Counted from the first letter of the stretch, positions 1-9,244 are shown. The stretch: 64,000 nucleotides of DNA from Spirosoma fluviale (GCF_900230225.1 NZ_OCNH01000003.1:930001-994000); one strand, 5' to 3'. The notes: a model not told the origin generated them from the letters alone. A program made the numbers and translations.

Positions 1-449
1 ACAGTGTAGAGAACCCGTTTGTCGTCGCCATCTTCCCAGTACATCACCCCGCGCATCGGGTGAAACCGGGGTTTTGAATCAGGGTCGGCGAAAGGGTCGA
101 ATTGCCAGTGTTGTTTGCCCGTAGCAGCATCGACGGCAAAGAGTTTCAGCCGGGGCGAGGTTCCATACAGCACGCCTTTGACCACGATAGGCTGGCACTG
201 AATGTCCATCCCCCGCTGCGAGGTATCTTTGTTGTCGCCGGTATCGTAGCTCCAGGCCAGCTTCAGGTTCTTTACAGTCTGCGTATTGATCTGAGATAGT
301 TTCGAGTAGCGGTTTCCGGCATTATTGCCGCCATAAGTTGGCCAGTCGTCGTTGGGTGGCGACTGGTTTACTGGCTTTGTGTCGTCTTTCAGGGAGACAA
401 AACTTCCCAGAATGAGCAGACTGAATAGGGGTTTCAGGAATCTATTCAT
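1..449 (-). CDS. PQQ-dependent dehydrogenase (mGDH/quinate dehydrogenase type), 3' part beyond window
   Basis: Reading the minus strand from an ATG at 447-449 gives an open frame of about 150 codons that runs off the left edge. It starts with a hydrophobic Sec-type signal (MNRFLKPLFSLLILGSF). The start of a quinoprotein beta-propeller follows: DDWPTYGGNNAGNRYSKL, then a stretch on the INTQTVKNLKLAWSYDTGD pattern, then KLFAVDAATGKQHWQFDP. This is the characteristic first blade of membrane-type PQQ glucose/quinate dehydrogenases. Such enzymes oxidise aldoses or polyols in the periplasm and pass electrons to quinone or cytochrome c. The PQQ and Ca ligands lie outside the window, so the substrate cannot be read. 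It sits downstream of and co-oriented with the sugar-acid genes, which suits a role in making aldonates for the neighbouring dehydratases. That link is inference. Confidence 0.85.
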   Translation of the reverse strand, partial: MNRFLKPLFSLLILGSFVSLKDDTKPVNQSPPNDDWPTYGGNNAGNRYSKLSQINTQTVKNLKLAWSYDTGDNKDTSQRGMDIQCQPIVVKGVLYGTSPRLKLFAVDAATGKQHWQFDPFADPDSKPRFHPMRGVMYWEDGDDKRVLYT

Positions 450-470
450 GGATTTGTTGAATGTATTTAT

Positions 471-593
471 GTATCAGACAGCATCTCTGCTGTCTGGCCG
501 TCAGGCTAAAATGGACTACTTACCCCATTTCGATCTGGCTAGCTAGAGGTACTTTTTGCCTAACGGCCAGACAGCAGGGATGCTGCCTGATAC
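471..593. repeat. REP-like inverted repeat, copy A (40-nt arms)
   Basis: The arms lie at 471-510 and 554-593 and match at 36 of 40 positions. Each arm also contains an internal palindrome (GACAGCA...TGCTGTC). A second copy lies at 14130-14237 with different but mutually compensated bases. It fills most of the 450-651 gap between the PQQ gene and the mutarotase-like gene and could end transcription or act as a mobile REP element. No transposase is nearby. Confidence 0.85.
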
Positions 594-651
594 ACAGGCC
601 TGTTTCGGCTGAGTTGAGACGTCATGTAAACCTTTCGATACAGCGTTAGCT

Positions 652-1638
652 CTACTTCGCTTTCTCATAAAATTCGTACCGTATTTTCCAGGTCACTTCC
701 TTTCCGGGCGCTGCTTCCAGCCGGATGTACGGCTCCGGGCAGGAGGTGGTGGCACAGGCCCAGTAAACCAGTTTTTCCATGGGTTGATCGCTGGTGATGT
801 GGATACCCGCGCCCGTTTTCTGATTCTCGATGCGGATGTCGTAATCGGTAGCGGTGGGGCCGAAACCCTGAACGCCCGCCGTATACACATTTTCTTTTTT
901 CTCCAGATCACGGGCATACACGAACCGGTTGCCCTGCGGCAAAATGACACTCCCGAACCCTTTTCCTTCGGCCTTTACGGCATAGGGGAACAGAATTTCG
1001 ATGCCGGGGCCGGTAGGCTCTTTGTCGATGATGAAGAAATTATGGTCGTACACGCTCGTCTTGATGGGCAGCTTTCCCGTGTTTTTGAGGGTGTGTTCCA
1101 GTACCAGTTCCGGCTTTCCTTTTGTGAGCCTTACCGTTTTTCGATACCGATACCCGTAGCCCCCTGCATCGGTCAACTCGTGCGTAAAGTCGATGCGGTC
1201 TTTGTGCCGTTTGACCGTCCATTTGCCGTGGTCGGCCACTTCGTAATAAGTGGCAAAGGTATAGGGCTTGTCGGTGGATTTGCGCAGAGTGCCTACGCCA
1301 ATCTTCACGAAGGTATCACCGGGTTTGGCATCGGTGTAACCAAGGGGCGTAAACTCTTCGGCGGGGCCGTTGATGGCGTCGTGCATCTTCGGGTCGTAGT
1401 TCTCGAACCATTGATCCACGAAGGTATGGCCGTTGTAGGTCAGGCTCTTGAATGCCCCCGACCAGTCGAAGCGGGTCCCCTGATAGTACCCCTGCTGTTC
1501 ATCCGGCAGATAGAGCGTCGTCTGGATGACGCCATTCGACAAGTCAGCCTGCGGCCAGTCGGCCAGGGGTAAGGTCATGCTGCTGCTTAGGCCGATTAGG
1601 GTGAAAGCGGGGAGGAGGATTCGTTTCAGGTTGGTCAT
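652..1638 (-). CDS. Secreted galactose-mutarotase-fold protein of unknown function
   Basis: 328 residues with an N-terminal hydrophobic signal (about residues 1-26) and no lipobox cysteine. The mature part looks like an aldose-1-epimerase/mutarotase-type beta-sandwich: an N-terminal NGVIQTTLYLPDEQQGYYQG segment in which the protein meets its sugar ligand, a conserved-looking SVYDHNFF segment near residue 195, and a C-terminal YIRLEAAPGKEVTWKIRYEF strand. Related secreted proteins are common beside SusC/SusD loci in Bacteroidota and are usually annotated as hypothetical or aldose epimerase family. It is the last gene before the PQQ dehydrogenase and follows a SusD gene after a repeat-filled gap. 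Anomerisation of an incoming sugar before oxidation would fit, but the catalytic residues were not identified. Family assignment is moderate, function is inference. Confidence 0.55.
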   Translation of the reverse strand: MTNLKRILLPAFTLIGLSSSMTLPLADWPQADLSNGVIQTTLYLPDEQQGYYQGTRFDWSGAFKSLTYNGHTFVDQWFENYDPKMHDAINGPAEEFTPLGYTDAKPGDTFVKIGVGTLRKSTDKPYTFATYYEVADHGKWTVKRHKDRIDFTHELTDAGGYGYRYRKTVRLTKGKPELVLEHTLKNTGKLPIKTSVYDHNFFIIDKEPTGPGIEILFPYAVKAEGKGFGSVILPQGNRFVYARDLEKKENVYTAGVQGFGPTATDYDIRIENQKTGAGIHITSDQPMEKLVYWACATTSCPEPYIRLEAAPGKEVTWKIRYEFYEKAK

Positions 1639-1804
1639 GTGGGGTAGGGTGGAGTAGGTGGAGTAGGTGGAGTGAGTGAAAGTGGTGGAGTGAGTGGGAG
1701 TAAGTGTAATGAGTGGAAGTGGTGAGTGAGTTGTGCCAGTTTATGTACTTTCACTCACTCCACCATTTTCACTTACTCCACTATTTCCTACTCCACCACT
1801 TCAC
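1639..1804. repeat. Low-complexity imperfect inverted repeat (GTGGAGTA / TACTCCAC units)
   Basis: The left half is built from reiterated GGAGTAGGT, GGAGTGAGTG and similar purine-rich units. The right half (about 1748-1800) is their complement (CACTCACTCCACC, TACTCCACCAC). It fills the whole gap between the mutarotase-like gene and the SusD gene and can fold as one long imperfect hairpin. Confidence 0.7.
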
Positions 1805-3280
1805 TTAATTCAAATTCGGATTCAGCGACGTGTCGCTGTACGGCAGCGGGAACCAGTAATTGGCTTTTGTAATCGCCTTGATGGGTTGCAGGTCTTCGGG
1901 GCTTTTGGCCGCGTTAGCGGCTTCTACCCGTTCGAGCCGGACCAAGTCGAACCAGCGGGTACGCTCACAGGCGAACTCCCACGCCCGCTCCTCGACCACG
2001 GCGTCGGCAAACTGGCTGGCGGTCAGTCCGTCGGCGGAGGATAGGGCTTTCGTTCCGGCGGCCCGTCCCCGCAACCGCACCTGATTGAGGGCATCGTAAG
2101 CCGCCTGGTCGGGGCCACCGGTGCCGCGCGCTTTGGCTTCGGCATAGATGGTCAGCACGTGCGGGTAGCGCATCATGACGGAGGGCAGCGAAATACTCGA
2201 CGTTACGATGTTGCCTTTGATGTACCACTTCTGGTAGTACGGGTGCCGGGTCAGGCTCTGCTGCCACGGAATGGTGGTGGCACCAAGGCCGAACTGGGTA
2301 CGAAACGTTTTGTCCTTCCGTGGCCCTGCGGGGAAGGCGTTGAAGAAATTTAGCTCGGCAAACATATCATCCCAGCCGCCTTCTTCGCCCGGCATGGCCG
2401 TGTTGCCGTAGGTCGCATTTGCCGTGCCGCTACCGGCCGCAAAGCCACTGATCTGATAGACCGATTCGGGGATGATGGCCACCGCCGGGTCGTTTTCGAA
2501 GACGGCGGCAAAGGTGGGCATCAACTGAAAACCGTACAGGGCGCGGTTGTCGATGACCTCTTTGGCTTTGGCCGCTGCCAGATCATATTTGTCGGTTTGC
2601 TTCAACGGCCAGCCCGCCATCGTCAGGTATGCATCCGCCAGAAAAGCCTTCGCCGATCCTGCATTTGGCCGACCCGGATCGCGCCGGGTGTTGGGAAGCA
2701 TCGTTTCGGCTTTCTTCAGATCAGACACGATCAGATCATACACCTGCGCCACCGTCGACCTTTTGATAGTCAGCAAACTGTCCGAATACTCACCCGCCGT
2801 AATGAGCGGAATATTGCCGTAAAAGCGCGTCAGCCAGTAGTATGAAAAACCCCGGATAAAGTAGGCTTCACCCGCAATAATGTCAATCGTTGCCTTGGTG
2901 CCCACCGTTTTTGTGTAATTATTGATGACGTTGTTGGCCCCCTGGATGGCCTTGTAACAGCCATTATACACGGCCCCCGACCGCTGGTTGGTGGTCGACA
3001 CGTTGAACTGGTCGAACTCCCGCCAGTCGGCTTTGTTACTGGCCGGGTGGGTGGTCACGTCATCCGCCCCGAGCACAGCCCCATTGGCCGACGGGTGAAT
3101 GAATCCGTACGACCACTGGGAGCCCAGACCTTTGTAGGCACCCGTCAGAGCCGATTCCAGCCCGTCCTGCGTAGACAGTACGTTGGGGCCGTAGAGCAGG
3201 CCGGTGGTATCCTCATTGAGGTAATTTTTGCAGCCCATTGCCAGCGAGGCAGCGAGTAAACAGATCAATAGCTTTTTCAT
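1805..3280 (-). CDS. SusD/RagB family outer-membrane glycan-binding lipoprotein
   Basis: 491 residues with a lipoprotein signal ending in AMGC, lipidated at Cys17. The body carries SusD-type TPR-like segments (GAYKGLGSQWSYG, IAGEAYFIRGFSYYWLTRFYGNIPLI, AKAFLADAYLTMAGWPL) and the standard C-terminal ending in which FPLPYSDTSLNPNLN replaces the usual PIPQSEI-LNPNL. SusD proteins sit on the cell surface and cap the SusC barrel, binding the oligosaccharide or other nutrient to be imported. It lies 21 bp downstream of its SusC partner in one transcript. The cognate ligand is not readable from sequence, but the adjacent dehydratases suggest a sugar acid or acidic oligosaccharide. Length and motifs are normal for the family. 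Confidence 0.93.
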   Translation of the reverse strand: MKKLLICLLAASLAMGCKNYLNEDTTGLLYGPNVLSTQDGLESALTGAYKGLGSQWSYGFIHPSANGAVLGADDVTTHPASNKADWREFDQFNVSTTNQRSGAVYNGCYKAIQGANNVINNYTKTVGTKATIDIIAGEAYFIRGFSYYWLTRFYGNIPLITAGEYSDSLLTIKRSTVAQVYDLIVSDLKKAETMLPNTRRDPGRPNAGSAKAFLADAYLTMAGWPLKQTDKYDLAAAKAKEVIDNRALYGFQLMPTFAAVFENDPAVAIIPESVYQISGFAAGSGTANATYGNTAMPGEEGGWDDMFAELNFFNAFPAGPRKDKTFRTQFGLGATTIPWQQSLTRHPYYQKWYIKGNIVTSSISLPSVMMRYPHVLTIYAEAKARGTGGPDQAAYDALNQVRLRGRAAGTKALSSADGLTASQFADAVVEERAWEFACERTRWFDLVRLERVEAANAAKSPEDLQPIKAITKANYWFPLPYSDTSLNPNLN

Positions 3281-3301
3281 GTCAGCGAAGAGTTTATGGG
3301 C

Positions 3302-6292
3302 TTAAAAACCGAGGTTCAGGCCGATGGTGTATGTTTTTGAGTTAGGATAAGAGCCGTAGTCGATACCAATAGCCGTGTCCGTTGCGGAGCCAACGCTGCT
3401 CGATTCCGGGTCCGGGCCTTTGTATTTCGTGATGGTCAGCAGGTTTGTGGCGCTGAAGAACACCCGCGCATTGGCCTTGTTGCGGAGCACCGACGCGGGT
3501 AGATTGTACGACAGGCTCACGTTCTTGAGCCGGACGAAACTGCCATCTTCCAGGAATCGACTGGACTGGGTGAACGGCTGGTAGGTTCTCGTAAAGGCGG
3601 GCACGTCGGAGGTTTCGTTGCCCGGCCGGTAGTAATCCCGAACTTCAGCCAGGATGAACTGACGCGCATCGCCCGCACCCGAAAGCGCAGCCGCCCGCGT
3701 GTAATTGAGCTTGTCTACACCGAATACGCCGTTGAAGAAGACGTTCAATGTCAGGCCTTTGTAGCTGAAGGTGTTGTTCCAGCCGCCGGTTGCTTTCGGG
3801 AACGCCCGACCGATGATCTGGAAGTCGTCGGTGGTAATAGAGTTGTCGCCGTTGAGGTCCTGGTAATGCGGGTCGCCGGGAACACGGCCGAATCGGGCGG
3901 CCAGATCCGCTTCGTTGGGCTTGAACGTGCCGAGGTAATTGAGTCCCCAGTACGAACCGAGGGGTTGGCCGGGCATCAGCATGAACTCATTGGTGGTCGA
4001 CATACCCGCGCCCACGCCGGTACCGGTACCCAGCCGGGGTAGTCCACCCAGGCTGATGACCTGATTTTTCAGCGTCGAGAAGTTCAGGTTCGTTTCCCAA
4101 CGGAAGCCGCCTTTGTCGAAGGGCGTTCCGCCAAGCGATAATTCAACTCCTTTGTTCTCGATTTCGCCCACGTTGCGGGTCTGCGTACCGCCACCGGCAT
4201 AACTTGGTAAAGCGACATTCAGCAGCAGATCGGTCGTGTTTTTCTTGAAGTAATCGGCTTCGAAGCGCAGGCGTCCGCTGAAGAATTCCATCTCCAGACC
4301 AACGTCGGTCTGTTTGGTGGTTTCCCATTTGAGATTTCGGTTGCCTTGGTTGCCCTGAATCACCCCCGCCACAGCCGCCGTGTTGTTGAAGGCCACGAAG
4401 GTGGTGTTGTAGGGCGACAGCGTAGCGTAGGGATTGATGGCCTGACTGCCCGTCATGCCCCAGCTTCCGCGAAGTTTGAGGTTACTGAACACGTTCATTT
4501 TCTTGATGAACTCCTCTTCCGACAATCGCCAGCCCAGCGCCAGCGAGGGGAAAACGCTGTTCCGGTTCTCGGGGCTGAACTTCGACGAGCCATCCTGCCG
4601 AACGGCCGCCGTAACCAGATACTTGTCTTTGTAGGCGTAATTCACCCGGCCCAACAGCGAGAGCAGCGTCCATTTCTGAAAGCCGGAGCCTACCGAAGCC
4701 GCCGAGTTGCCGCCAATGTTGTTGTAGCCCAGTTGCGGAAAACGAAGCCCCGTAGCGGTGGCCGTAAAGTTGTTGTCCGTGAACTGCTGCGTTTCCAGCA
4801 CCGCCACCGCATTGATGGAGTGGTTGCCAAAGGCCACCGTATAGTTCAGCGAGTTCGTATTCTGCAAGGTCACCTGCTCGGATGAAAAGCGGCTGGCACT
4901 TGGGTTATTATTGGAAAGCCGTTGACCCGAAAAGTTCAGGTTCTGAGCGTTCAGGTAGTTGACGGCGTACTGCAAGTCCAGCGTAAGCCCTTTGATGGGA
5001 AGCTTGTAATTCAAGCCACCGTTGACGTTGATGGACGACCGGTCCAGATCAGCCGCCTGGTCGTAGAGGTAGTCAATTGGGTTCCGGTACACCGAGCCAA
5101 TGGGGTCGATAAAGGTAGGCTGCCCGTCGGCACCGTAAGCCGGGGTTGTGGGTGCCCACGCCACCGACTGAATAATGGCACCTCCCCCGTTGGTGTTGTG
5201 GTTTCTGGATTTGGTACCCCACAAATTCAGCCGGAGGGAAAGCTTGTCGTTGATCTGTGTATTCAGGTTGGTACGCAGAATATAGCGTTTGAAGCCGCTG
5301 TTTTCCACAATCCCGTTCTGGTTGACGTAGTTGCCGGAGATTAAAAACGTCGTTTTATCGCCACCGCCCGATACGGTGATCTGGTGCTGCTGTCCGCTGC
5401 CCGTTCGGAAAACGAGGTCCTGCCAGTCGGTGCCGCCGTTTTGTTTGAACTGGGCGATCTGGTCGGTGGTAAAGGGGAGATTGGAGCCGGTTGCCGTGGC
5501 GCGGGCATTCACAATTTCGGCGAATTCACCGGCGGGCAACACGTCGTAGGTTTTGATCACACTGGAGACGCTGCCCTGTCCTTCGTAATTTACTTTGATT
5601 CCCTTGGCCCCTTTTTTTGTCGTAATAATGACAACCCCATTCGCCCCGCGACTCCCGTAAATCGAGGTCGAAGCTGCATCTTTCAACACCTGAAGGGTTT
5701 CAATATCGCTGGGGTTTATGAAGTTAAAGTCCGCCCCCACAAAACCATCCACCACGTACAGCGGGTTGTTGCTCCCCAGCACCGAGTTGGCCCCCCGAAT
5801 CCGGATGCGGGCATCGCCACCGGGCGCTCCCGTTGCCTGGGTCACCTGTACCCCGGCCGCGCGGCCCTGCAACACCTGATCGATGCGCGTAACGGGCTGC
5901 TGGGCAAATTCCTTGGTGGAGATAGCCGTCAACGCGCCGGTAACGTCTGTTTTGCGTTGTGTACCATAGCCAACCACGACCACCTCGCTCAGCGTTTTCT
6001 GGTCTTCAGCCAGTTGAACGTTGACCACCTGGCGTCCGTCAATCGCTACGGTCTGACTCACGTAGCCAATGTTCGAAAACACCAGCTTCCCATTGCCCGG
6101 TGCATTCAGGGTAAAACTACCCGTCGCGTCGGTGGCCGTACCCAACGTGCTGCCGCTCACCTGAACGTTAACACCCGGCAGTCCCTGATTGTCCGGGCCG
6201 ATGACGATACCCGTGATTCTGGCGTTCTGCGCGAAGGCATAGCCCCGGCACAAAAGCAGCAGAAAAAAGAAAAGTTTTACATGGTTTTTCAT
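3302..6292 (-). CDS. SusC/RagA family TonB-linked outer-membrane transporter
   Basis: 996 residues. A signal peptide (about 1-21) is followed by a carboxypeptidase-D-like regulatory domain (about 25-100, GLPGVNVQVSGSTLGTATD). Next comes a TonB-dependent plug that opens with SEVVVVGYGTQRKTDVTGA and contains RIRGANSV-type and VLKDAASTSIYGSRGANGVV motifs, the SusC signature. The remainder is a 22-strand barrel ending in an aromatic residue (GLNLGF). It imports the ligand delivered by the SusD protein 21 bp downstream, powered by TonB/ExbBD. It is preceded on the same strand by the D-galactonate dehydratase-like gene with a 70-bp gap, so the dehydratase, SusC and SusD are probably co-transcribed. 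Confidence 0.95.
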   Translation of the reverse strand: MKNHVKLFFFLLLLCRGYAFAQNARITGIVIGPDNQGLPGVNVQVSGSTLGTATDATGSFTLNAPGNGKLVFSNIGYVSQTVAIDGRQVVNVQLAEDQKTLSEVVVVGYGTQRKTDVTGALTAISTKEFAQQPVTRIDQVLQGRAAGVQVTQATGAPGGDARIRIRGANSVLGSNNPLYVVDGFVGADFNFINPSDIETLQVLKDAASTSIYGSRGANGVVIITTKKGAKGIKVNYEGQGSVSSVIKTYDVLPAGEFAEIVNARATATGSNLPFTTDQIAQFKQNGGTDWQDLVFRTGSGQQHQITVSGGGDKTTFLISGNYVNQNGIVENSGFKRYILRTNLNTQINDKLSLRLNLWGTKSRNHNTNGGGAIIQSVAWAPTTPAYGADGQPTFIDPIGSVYRNPIDYLYDQAADLDRSSINVNGGLNYKLPIKGLTLDLQYAVNYLNAQNLNFSGQRLSNNNPSASRFSSEQVTLQNTNSLNYTVAFGNHSINAVAVLETQQFTDNNFTATATGLRFPQLGYNNIGGNSAASVGSGFQKWTLLSLLGRVNYAYKDKYLVTAAVRQDGSSKFSPENRNSVFPSLALGWRLSEEEFIKKMNVFSNLKLRGSWGMTGSQAINPYATLSPYNTTFVAFNNTAAVAGVIQGNQGNRNLKWETTKQTDVGLEMEFFSGRLRFEADYFKKNTTDLLLNVALPSYAGGGTQTRNVGEIENKGVELSLGGTPFDKGGFRWETNLNFSTLKNQVISLGGLPRLGTGTGVGAGMSTTNEFMLMPGQPLGSYWGLNYLGTFKPNEADLAARFGRVPGDPHYQDLNGDNSITTDDFQIIGRAFPKATGGWNNTFSYKGLTLNVFFNGVFGVDKLNYTRAAALSGAGDARQFILAEVRDYYRPGNETSDVPAFTRTYQPFTQSSRFLEDGSFVRLKNVSLSYNLPASVLRNKANARVFFSATNLLTITKYKGPDPESSSVGSATDTAIGIDYGSYPNSKTYTIGLNLGF

Positions 6293-6362
6293 AAGAGAAA
6301 AATTGATTGAGTAGGAGGAAATTAAGGGTATTGGTATTTGTTGTCTTATGTTAATTTTTTGA

Positions 6363-7610
6363 CTACCAGTCCACTACAGAGCCGTCGAGCGCATTGTACG
6401 ACTCCGGGTTTTTCCAGTCGTGACCAATCTTGTCTTTCATTTGGGCCTCGTCCAGTTCGACGCCCAGACCGGGACCTTGTGGGATCATGACCGTGCCGTC
6501 TTTCTGTAATTTGAAGGGGTTCTTTAAGTAGCCTTCGCCCAGCGACACTTGTTCCTGTACCAGGAAATTCGGTACACTGGCGGCCAGTTGCAGACCTACA
6601 GCCAGCGAGATCGGGCCCATCGGGTTGTGCGGGGCAATGGGAACGTAATACGCTTCGGCCATGCCCGCAATCAGTCGACCTTCCGTAATACCGCCCGCGT
6701 GGCAAAGGTCGGGTTGGACGATGCTGACGGCTTTCTTTTCCAGCAATTCGCGGAAGCCCCATTTGGTGAAAATCCGCTCCCCGGCGGCAATGGGCAGATG
6801 AGTGCCCCGCGCAATGTCGGCCAGTATGTCGACGTTCTGCGCCTGGCAGGGTTCCTCTACGAACATGGGCTGGTAGCGCTCCAGCTCCTTGATCAGAATC
6901 TTGGCCGTTTGGGGTGGAATACTGCCGTGGAAGTCGATAGCAATGTCCATATCGTCGCCCCCTGCCTGCCGTAGTTCAGCGAAATTGTTGATCGCATTTC
7001 GGACGAATCGTGGGTTTTCAACGATGTTGGCCGGGTCTTTTTTGAAGACACCCGTTTTAATGACGGTGTACCCTTCGGCCTTCCGTTTTTTGATATCCTC
7101 GCCCGAACTGGCCCGTCCATAGACACGCACCCGGTCGCGGGTGGGGCCGCCGAGAAGCTCATAGACCGGCACGTTCAGCAGTTTTCCTTTGATGTCCCAC
7201 AAGGCCTGGTCGATACCGCTGAGGGCACTGGTCAGGATGGGGCCACCCCGGTAGAAGGCATGACGGTAAATAGCCTGCCAATGGTGAACAATGTGGCGCG
7301 GGTCTTTGCCGATCAGATACGGCTCCACTTCTTTAATGGCCGTTTGGATGGTCAGCGCCCGGCCTTCCAGCAACGGTTCGCCCAGCCCCACAACGCCCAC
7401 GTCGGTATGGATTTTCAGGAAGATCCAGCGGGGCTTGACCAGAAAGGTTTCCAGCTTCGTAATCTTCACTTTACTGTAATCGGCAAAATGGCCCGGACTA
7501 GCGGCATAGGACGATTGCGGAAGCTTCAGGGCCGCTACGCCCGTCACGCCCAGCACCGACTGGATGGCCGACCGGCGGGACATGCCGGGTTTTTTGTTTG
7601 ATGATTTCAT
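6363..7610 (-). CDS. dgoD: Tat-exported D-galactonate dehydratase-like enolase-superfamily enzyme
   Basis: 415 residues. The N-terminus has a twin-arginine motif (MSRRSAIQ, residues 10-17), then a hydrophobic stretch and an alanine-rich cleavage region near residue 37, so export through Tat is predicted. The catalytic set is complete: Asp226 and His228 (IDFHG), Glu252 (VEEP), Glu278 (AAGERI), His328 (APHNP) and Glu353 (VQEQ). Their spacing (+2, +26, +52, +102, +127) is what is known for Escherichia coli DgoD. The lid and barrel motifs QPDLCHAGGITE and IAGMAEAYYVPIAPHNPMGP also match that subgroup. The family dehydrates D-galactonate to 2-keto-3-deoxygalactonate with Mg2+. E. coli DgoD is cytosolic; here the signal peptide argues for a periplasmic enzyme. 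The start chosen places the Tat motif ten residues in. Confidence 0.88.
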   Translation of the reverse strand: MKSSNKKPGMSRRSAIQSVLGVTGVAALKLPQSSYAASPGHFADYSKVKITKLETFLVKPRWIFLKIHTDVGVVGLGEPLLEGRALTIQTAIKEVEPYLIGKDPRHIVHHWQAIYRHAFYRGGPILTSALSGIDQALWDIKGKLLNVPVYELLGGPTRDRVRVYGRASSGEDIKKRKAEGYTVIKTGVFKKDPANIVENPRFVRNAINNFAELRQAGGDDMDIAIDFHGSIPPQTAKILIKELERYQPMFVEEPCQAQNVDILADIARGTHLPIAAGERIFTKWGFRELLEKKAVSIVQPDLCHAGGITEGRLIAGMAEAYYVPIAPHNPMGPISLAVGLQLAASVPNFLVQEQVSLGEGYLKNPFKLQKDGTVMIPQGPGLGVELDEAQMKDKIGHDWKNPESYNALDGSVVDW

Positions 7611-7663
7611 TTGGGTTTAGGGTATGAGAGTTACAGAAAAGACCACCGGCACCGGCCGCCCGG

Positions 7664-7750
7664 CCCAACCCCCTCCTTGAAAAAAGGAGGGGGTTTTGTA
7701 AAGGGATGCCCTTGTCCTAGCCCCCTCCTTTTTTCAAGGAGGGGGTTGGG
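7664..7750. repeat. Inverted repeat with 30-nt perfect arms, each arm self-palindromic
   Basis: The arms at 7664-7693 and 7721-7750 are exact complements. Each contains CCCCCTCC...GGAGGGGG separated by an A/T run, so each arm can also fold alone, and the loop holds AGGG...CCCT. It lies in the 230-bp gap between the ManD-like gene and the galactonate dehydratase-like gene and may separate two transcription units. Confidence 0.85.
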
Positions 7751-7840
7751 GGGTGGTGAAATGGGACCTTCCAACTGATGACACAAGGTTTTAAGAAACC
7801 CCGCTTGTCGGGTGCTTAAACCGACATCCACTCCACCAAC

Positions 7841-9196
7841 TTACGGCCTGATAATCGTCCCATCCATCTTGCGCACCTGCCAGTTCGACTTGGTACTGAT
7901 CGGGTATTTGGCGGCTTCCTTTTCGTTGATGTCGACACCCAAACCCGGTACTTCGTTGACTGACATGTACCCCTTGTTCATCGTGGGGCAACCGCTGAAA
8001 ACGGCCTGCGTCTTCTCCGAAAACTGCACCGCTTCCTGAATGCCGAAGTTCCATACAGCCAGGTCGATGTGCGCGTGGGCCGAGTGTCCCACCGGCGACA
8101 CATCGCCCGGTCCGTGCCAGGCGGTGCGGATGTTGAACCACTCGCCCAGCCGCGCTACCTTCATGGCCGGGGTGATCCCCCCGATCTGGGACACGTGTAT
8201 CCGGATAAAGTCGAACCACTGGTTGACCATCGGCTCTTTAAACTCGTTGATGTTGTTGAACAGTTCACCCATGGCGATGGGCACCGACGTAGCCTGGCGG
8301 AGGTTAGCGAACCATTTCATGTTCTCCGGCGAAAAGGGGTCTTCGATGAAGAAAGGCCGGTACTCCTCTACCTGCTTGATCATGTTGATGGCGTCGATGG
8401 GCTGAACGCGCTCATGAATGTCGTGGAGCAACTCGACCTCATCCCCGCACTGCTTGCGAACCACCTCAAACATCTTGGGGACCGACTTCAGGTAAAGCCG
8501 TTCGTTCATGTAATTGTCGGTCTCACCCCCAAAATTGGCGACTTTAAAGTCGGGCTTATCGGCGGTGGCGCCCACCGCTCCGTAGCCGCCCTGCTGAATA
8601 CGGATGTACTTGAAGCCCTGTTCCATGAACTTCTTGACACTATCGGCGGCTGCCTCCGGCGTGTTGCCGCCCGCGTGGGTGTAGCAGGGAATAGCAAAGC
8701 GCACCTTGCCGCCCAGCAGTTGATAAACCGGCATGTTGGCGCGTTTGCCTTTAATATCCCACAGCGCCTGGTCGAGACCGGAAAGCGCATTGTTGAGTAC
8801 TGGTCCGTTCCGCCAGTACGAACTCACATAAGCCGCCTGCCACATGTCTTCGATATTGTCGACGTCTTTCCCCACGCAAAACTCATTGAGGTAGGTATTA
8901 ACAGCGACGATGACAGTGGCCGCCCGTTGGGTGAAGGTGGCACAACCAAGCCCATACAGGCCGGGTTCAGTGGTTTCGACCTTCACCACAATCAGGTTCG
9001 AACCCTGGGGCGCGGTGGCAATAGCTTTTACGCTTTTGATCTTGATGGGTGCCAGCCCTTTGGCATACTGCGGAGTTCCCTGTTGTTCGCGGGCTTCGGC
9101 GGTGGAGATGCCGCCAAACAGGCTTAACAGTCCGGCCGATGAGCCGAAACCCAGCATTTTTAACGTGTCGCGACGACTTTGGTCAGGTTTATTCAT
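7841..9196 (-). CDS. Tat-exported ManD/RspA-type enolase-superfamily dehydratase
   Basis: 451 residues with a clear Tat signal: SRRDTLKMLGF at residues 7-17, a glycine/leucine-rich core and an AEA cleavage region near residue 35. The enolase-superfamily residues are Asp259 and His261 (LHDIHERVQP), Glu285 (IEDP), Glu311 (MGELF), His361 (WHGPGD) and Glu388 (FGIQE). These motifs are those of the mannonate dehydratase (ManD)/RspA subgroup, which converts D-mannonate, D-gluconate or related acids to 2-keto-3-deoxy acids. Pro363 follows the His-Gly pair; in this subgroup the residue there is Ala in efficient mannonate dehydratases and Pro in weak or gluconate-type ones (recalled, not checked). It lies 48 bp downstream of SusD in an apparent SusC-SusD-dehydratase operon. 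Confidence 0.87.
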   Translation of the reverse strand: MNKPDQSRRDTLKMLGFGSSAGLLSLFGGISTAEAREQQGTPQYAKGLAPIKIKSVKAIATAPQGSNLIVVKVETTEPGLYGLGCATFTQRAATVIVAVNTYLNEFCVGKDVDNIEDMWQAAYVSSYWRNGPVLNNALSGLDQALWDIKGKRANMPVYQLLGGKVRFAIPCYTHAGGNTPEAAADSVKKFMEQGFKYIRIQQGGYGAVGATADKPDFKVANFGGETDNYMNERLYLKSVPKMFEVVRKQCGDEVELLHDIHERVQPIDAINMIKQVEEYRPFFIEDPFSPENMKWFANLRQATSVPIAMGELFNNINEFKEPMVNQWFDFIRIHVSQIGGITPAMKVARLGEWFNIRTAWHGPGDVSPVGHSAHAHIDLAVWNFGIQEAVQFSEKTQAVFSGCPTMNKGYMSVNEVPGLGVDINEKEAAKYPISTKSNWQVRKMDGTIIRP

Positions 9197-9244
9197 GTGA
9201 GAAAAAGAAAGGTTAATAGGTTGTAAGTCTGATGTTTTGGGGGA

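Noticed and set aside
471-593. CRISPR array
   Set aside because: Only one inverted repeat with a single loop; no regularly spaced direct repeats or cas genes.
784-1572. Long plus-strand frame over the mutarotase-like gene
   Set aside because: It is antisense to a gene with a signal peptide and coherent domain pattern, and its translation shows no family.
5384-6310. 308-codon plus-strand frame over the SusC N-terminus
   Set aside because: It lies opposite well-supported SusC coding sequence and reads like antisense translation.
8069-9127. 352-codon plus-strand frame over the ManD-like gene
   Set aside because: Antisense to a gene with complete catalytic motifs; no domain seen.
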